Positions 4,567 through 6,422 of a DNA stretch of 6,422 nucleotides are shown here, piece by piece. Within the stretch, counting starts at the first letter, position 1. The number at the start of each line of letters is the position of its first letter. A program made the translations under genes and the position numbers. Source of the DNA: Lachnospiraceae bacterium (GTDB lineage: Bacteria > Bacillota_A > Clostridia > Lachnospirales > Lachnospiraceae); assembly GCA_017523185.1 (NCBI GenBank), contig JAFWXB010000299.1, forward strand, positions 1 to 6,422. Direction: 5' to 3'. Below the pieces are notes generated by a model. The model was not told the DNA's origin, did no database searches, and saw only the letters and a program-made list of their open reading frames with translations.

Positions 4567-6422
4567 ATGTTAAGGGTAAATATAAAAAAACAATTATTAG
4601 ATATCATAGATATCATAGAAAATATTCATAAAAAGTGTAAATTAGAAAATGAAAATATCTTTATAGTGTTAGAAGAATGTTATGGAGCAGTTTTTTCAAT
4701 TAAAATAAATTTTGGACATATATTCAAGAATGATTTATTCACTTTGAGAATATTAGATGAATATCTAGAAAAAGTAAACAATATATTAGATAATCAAAAT
4801 ATAAATTTAGAAAAATTAGATTATCTAATAAGTTGTATTGAGAAACTGAAAAAAGCAGTATTCGAATATAAAGCAGTACGTCAAGTAGCATTTTTTCCAT
4901 ATAAAGCTGAAATGTGGGATAGTTTAGAAAGTGTTTGGAAAGCCTTTCAAAAAGATACAGATTGGGAATGTTTAGTAGTCCCAATTCCATATAGCAAGTT
5001 TAATAAAAAAAAGCAAGAATGGATACCTTGTTATGATGGAGCAAATTTTCCAAAAGGGATACCTATTGTAGACTATCATATTTATTTTGTAGAAGAAGAA
5101 AAGCCAGATGTAGCATTTATTCATAATCCATATGATGAATATAATCTTGTTACAAGAGTTGATAGCAGATATTTTTCGCATGAGTTAAAAAAATATGTAA
5201 ATAAGTTAGTATATATACCATATTATTTAAATGCTAGAACAGTATCGGATAATCATTTGAATTTATCTGCATATAAATATGTAGATTATATTATGGTTCA
5301 ATCTGAGGCATTTAGAAAAAGATTCATAAATACTCCTTACTATAATAAAGTAAAAGCATTTGGTTCTCCAAAATTAGATAGAGTAATACATATGAATAAT
5401 ATGCAGTTAGAATTATTATCAGACTGGAAAGAGATATTAGAGGGAAAAAAGATAGTACTTTTAAATACAAGCTTAAAATCTTTTTTAAAAGACGGAAGAC
5501 TTTATTTAGAAAAATTGCATATATTATTTCAACAATTTAACAAATATAAAAATTCTGTGGCATTATTATGGCGTCCACATCCATTATTTAAAGCAACAAT
5601 CGAATCTATGAGACCTGAATTATTGCAAACATATGAGGTTATTCAAAAAGAATTTTATGATTTGCAAATCGGTGTTTTAGATACAAATCCTGATATTACA
5701 TATAGTGTTACAATAGCAGATGCATATATAGGAGAAAGCAGGTCATCTGTTATTAATCTTTTTTTAGGTATTGGAAAACCAATATTTATTTTAAATAATC
5801 TTATTATAGATAATTATAGACAAGAAGAAAAACATTTGGTTTCTATTAAAGATATGTGTAAAGTGAATAATCAATGGTATATTTTGACAGAGTATAATGG
5901 GATTTTTGGAATGAATAAAGACTGGGAAAATATAGAACGTATCCATTATTTTGAAAATGAAGTAAATTGGGAAGAACTTTATGTTAAGATGATATATGAG
6001 AAACAAAAATTGTATTTAATTTCTTTGTTTAAAGTAGAATGTATTTCTTATGATTTTTTACAAAAAAATACAAATAAGATTTGGAATGATGGAGAATCAA
6101 CTATATTGGATAGAAATATGTTTATATTTATATATAAAAATATGATTTGTTTTGTTCTTGGAAAAAAAGGAAAATTGATTACTTTTGATAAAAACGGAAA
6201 TAAAATAAAAGAATTTTCTAAAGGAATAGAACTTTTAAAACAATCCGTTCAAAAAAATATTTTTGAAGAAATTTTTTCAGCAATACAAGTAGGAAGTTGT
6301 ATTTGGATGGTTGCCACATATACAAATAAAGTATTATGTTTTGATATGGAAACAGAGCAAGAGCTAATTTATTCTGTTGGGAATGAAAATATGGGATTTT
6401 CAGGGATAGCAGAAGATGGAAA
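4567..6422 (+). CDS. CDP-glycerol glycerophosphotransferase-like GT-B protein with C-terminal repeat-like extension, 3'-truncated
   Basis: An open frame of 618 codons that leaves the right edge without a stop. The start ATG has GAGG (4558-4561) 5 bases upstream. Residues 1-100 are a helical, lysine-rich N-terminal region. Residues about 105-410 follow a GT-B layout: QVAFFPYKAEMWDSL (106-120) as first Rossmann strand and helix, PDVAFIHNPYDEYN (180-193), KLVYIPYYL (213-221), AFGSPKLDRV (264-273), then in the second half KKIVLLNTS (294-302), WRPHPL (335-340) and IADAYIGESRSSVINLFLGI (383-402), IGKPIFIL (402-409). The R-P-H-P and the G-E-S-R-S-S positions match the H-P and D-Y-S-S motifs of TagF/TarF-type poly(glycerophosphate) transferases, which move glycerol or ribitol phosphate from a CDP donor onto a lipid-linked acceptor at the inner membrane face. 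The D-Y variant is replaced. Residues from about 480 switch to short strand-turn-strand units with D-K-N-G and D-M-E-T turns, suggestive of a beta-propeller. No transmembrane segment is visible. The donor is not identified. Confidence 0.85.
   Translation, partial: MLRVNIKKQLLDIIDIIENIHKKCKLENENIFIVLEECYGAVFSIKINFGHIFKNDLFTLRILDEYLEKVNNILDNQNINLEKLDYLISCIEKLKKAVFEYKAVRQVAFFPYKAEMWDSLESVWKAFQKDTDWECLVVPIPYSKFNKKKQEWIPCYDGANFPKGIPIVDYHIYFVEEEKPDVAFIHNPYDEYNLVTRVDSRYFSHELKKYVNKLVYIPYYLNARTVSDNHLNLSAYKYVDYIMVQSEAFRKRFINTPYYNKVKAFGSPKLDRVIHMNNMQLELLSDWKEILEGKKIVLLNTSLKSFLKDGRLYLEKLHILFQQFNKYKNSVALLWRPHPLFKATIESMRPELLQTYEVIQKEFYDLQIGVLDTNPDITYSVTIADAYIGESRSSVINLFLGIGKPIFILNNLIIDNYRQEEKHLVSIKDMCKVNNQWYILTEYNGIFGMNKDWENIERIHYFENEVNWEELYVKMIYEKQKLYLISLFKVECISYDFLQKNTNKIWNDGESTILDRNMFIFIYKNMICFVLGKKGKLITFDKNGNKIKEFSKGIELLKQSVQKNIFEEIFSAIQVGSCIWMVATYTNKVLCFDMETEQELIYSVGNENMGFSGIAEDG
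4601..4618 (+). repeat. 9-base tandem repeat in coding sequence
   Basis: ATATCATAG occurs twice in immediate succession near the start of the last gene, encoding the doubled Asp-Ile-Ile. The unit is a multiple of three, so copy-number change would keep the frame. It is most likely a minor local duplication. Confidence 0.5.

Noticed and set aside
4739..5181. Two overlapping minus-strand open frames (83 and 69 codons)
   Set aside because: Both are antisense to the continuous transferase frame and have low-complexity Leu/Ile/Phe/Tyr-rich products typical of reversed AT-rich coding sequence.
5791..6006. Minus-strand open frame of 71 codons
   Set aside because: Antisense to the transferase gene, with a Phe/Ile-rich product expected from reverse reading of Lys/Asn-rich codons.

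Overview
The window is a strongly AT-rich, single-strand run of six plus-strand genes from a low-GC Gram-positive bacterium. The heavy use of AAA, ATA, TTA and AGA codons, the GGAGG-type ribosome binding sites and the families present fit a gut- or rumen-type member of the Clostridia, most likely Lachnospiraceae. That taxonomic call is inference from composition and gene content, with no marker gene to anchor it. The first and last genes are both cut by the window edges, so this is a slice from inside a larger surface-polysaccharide or teichoic-acid-like gene cluster.

Layout. Positions 1-557 hold the C-terminal part of an IspD/TarI-family CTP-dependent cytidylyltransferase. Positions 583-1641 hold an extended short-chain dehydrogenase of the NAD-dependent sugar-nucleotide epimerase/dehydratase type. 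Next come three consecutive genes (1702-2526, 2558-3718, 3711-4526) that I cannot assign to a named function. All three carry the same roughly 95-residue Rossmann-like module, recognised by Y-I-Y/F-G-x-G-x-x-G followed by a K-x-x-G-[FY]-[LIV]-[VI]-[ST] strand. In the first two it is N-terminal to a ParB/sulfiredoxin-like domain, intact in one and degenerate in the other. In the third it is C-terminal to a nucleotidyltransferase-like domain. The last gene (4567 to beyond 6422) is a GT-B-type protein resembling CDP-glycerol:glycerophosphotransferases, with a repeat-like C-terminal extension.

How it may work together. The cytidylyltransferase would activate a polyol phosphate (ribitol-, glycerol- or similar phosphate) to a CDP derivative. 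The dehydrogenase would modify or make that precursor. The glycerophosphotransferase-like enzyme would transfer it to a glycan or lipid-linked acceptor. The three Rossmann-module genes between them are the most interesting part: they look like a co-evolved, duplicated accessory cassette for making or attaching an unusual substituent. The gene order and the first, second and last assignments rest on visible motifs; the pathway and the role of the cassette are inference.

Spacing is tight (25, 60, 31, -8 and 40 bases), consistent with one operon. The only candidate break is a weak AT-rich hairpin with a T-run straddling the stop codon of the second gene. I see no convincing promoter, RNA gene, CRISPR array, insertion sequence or attachment site.
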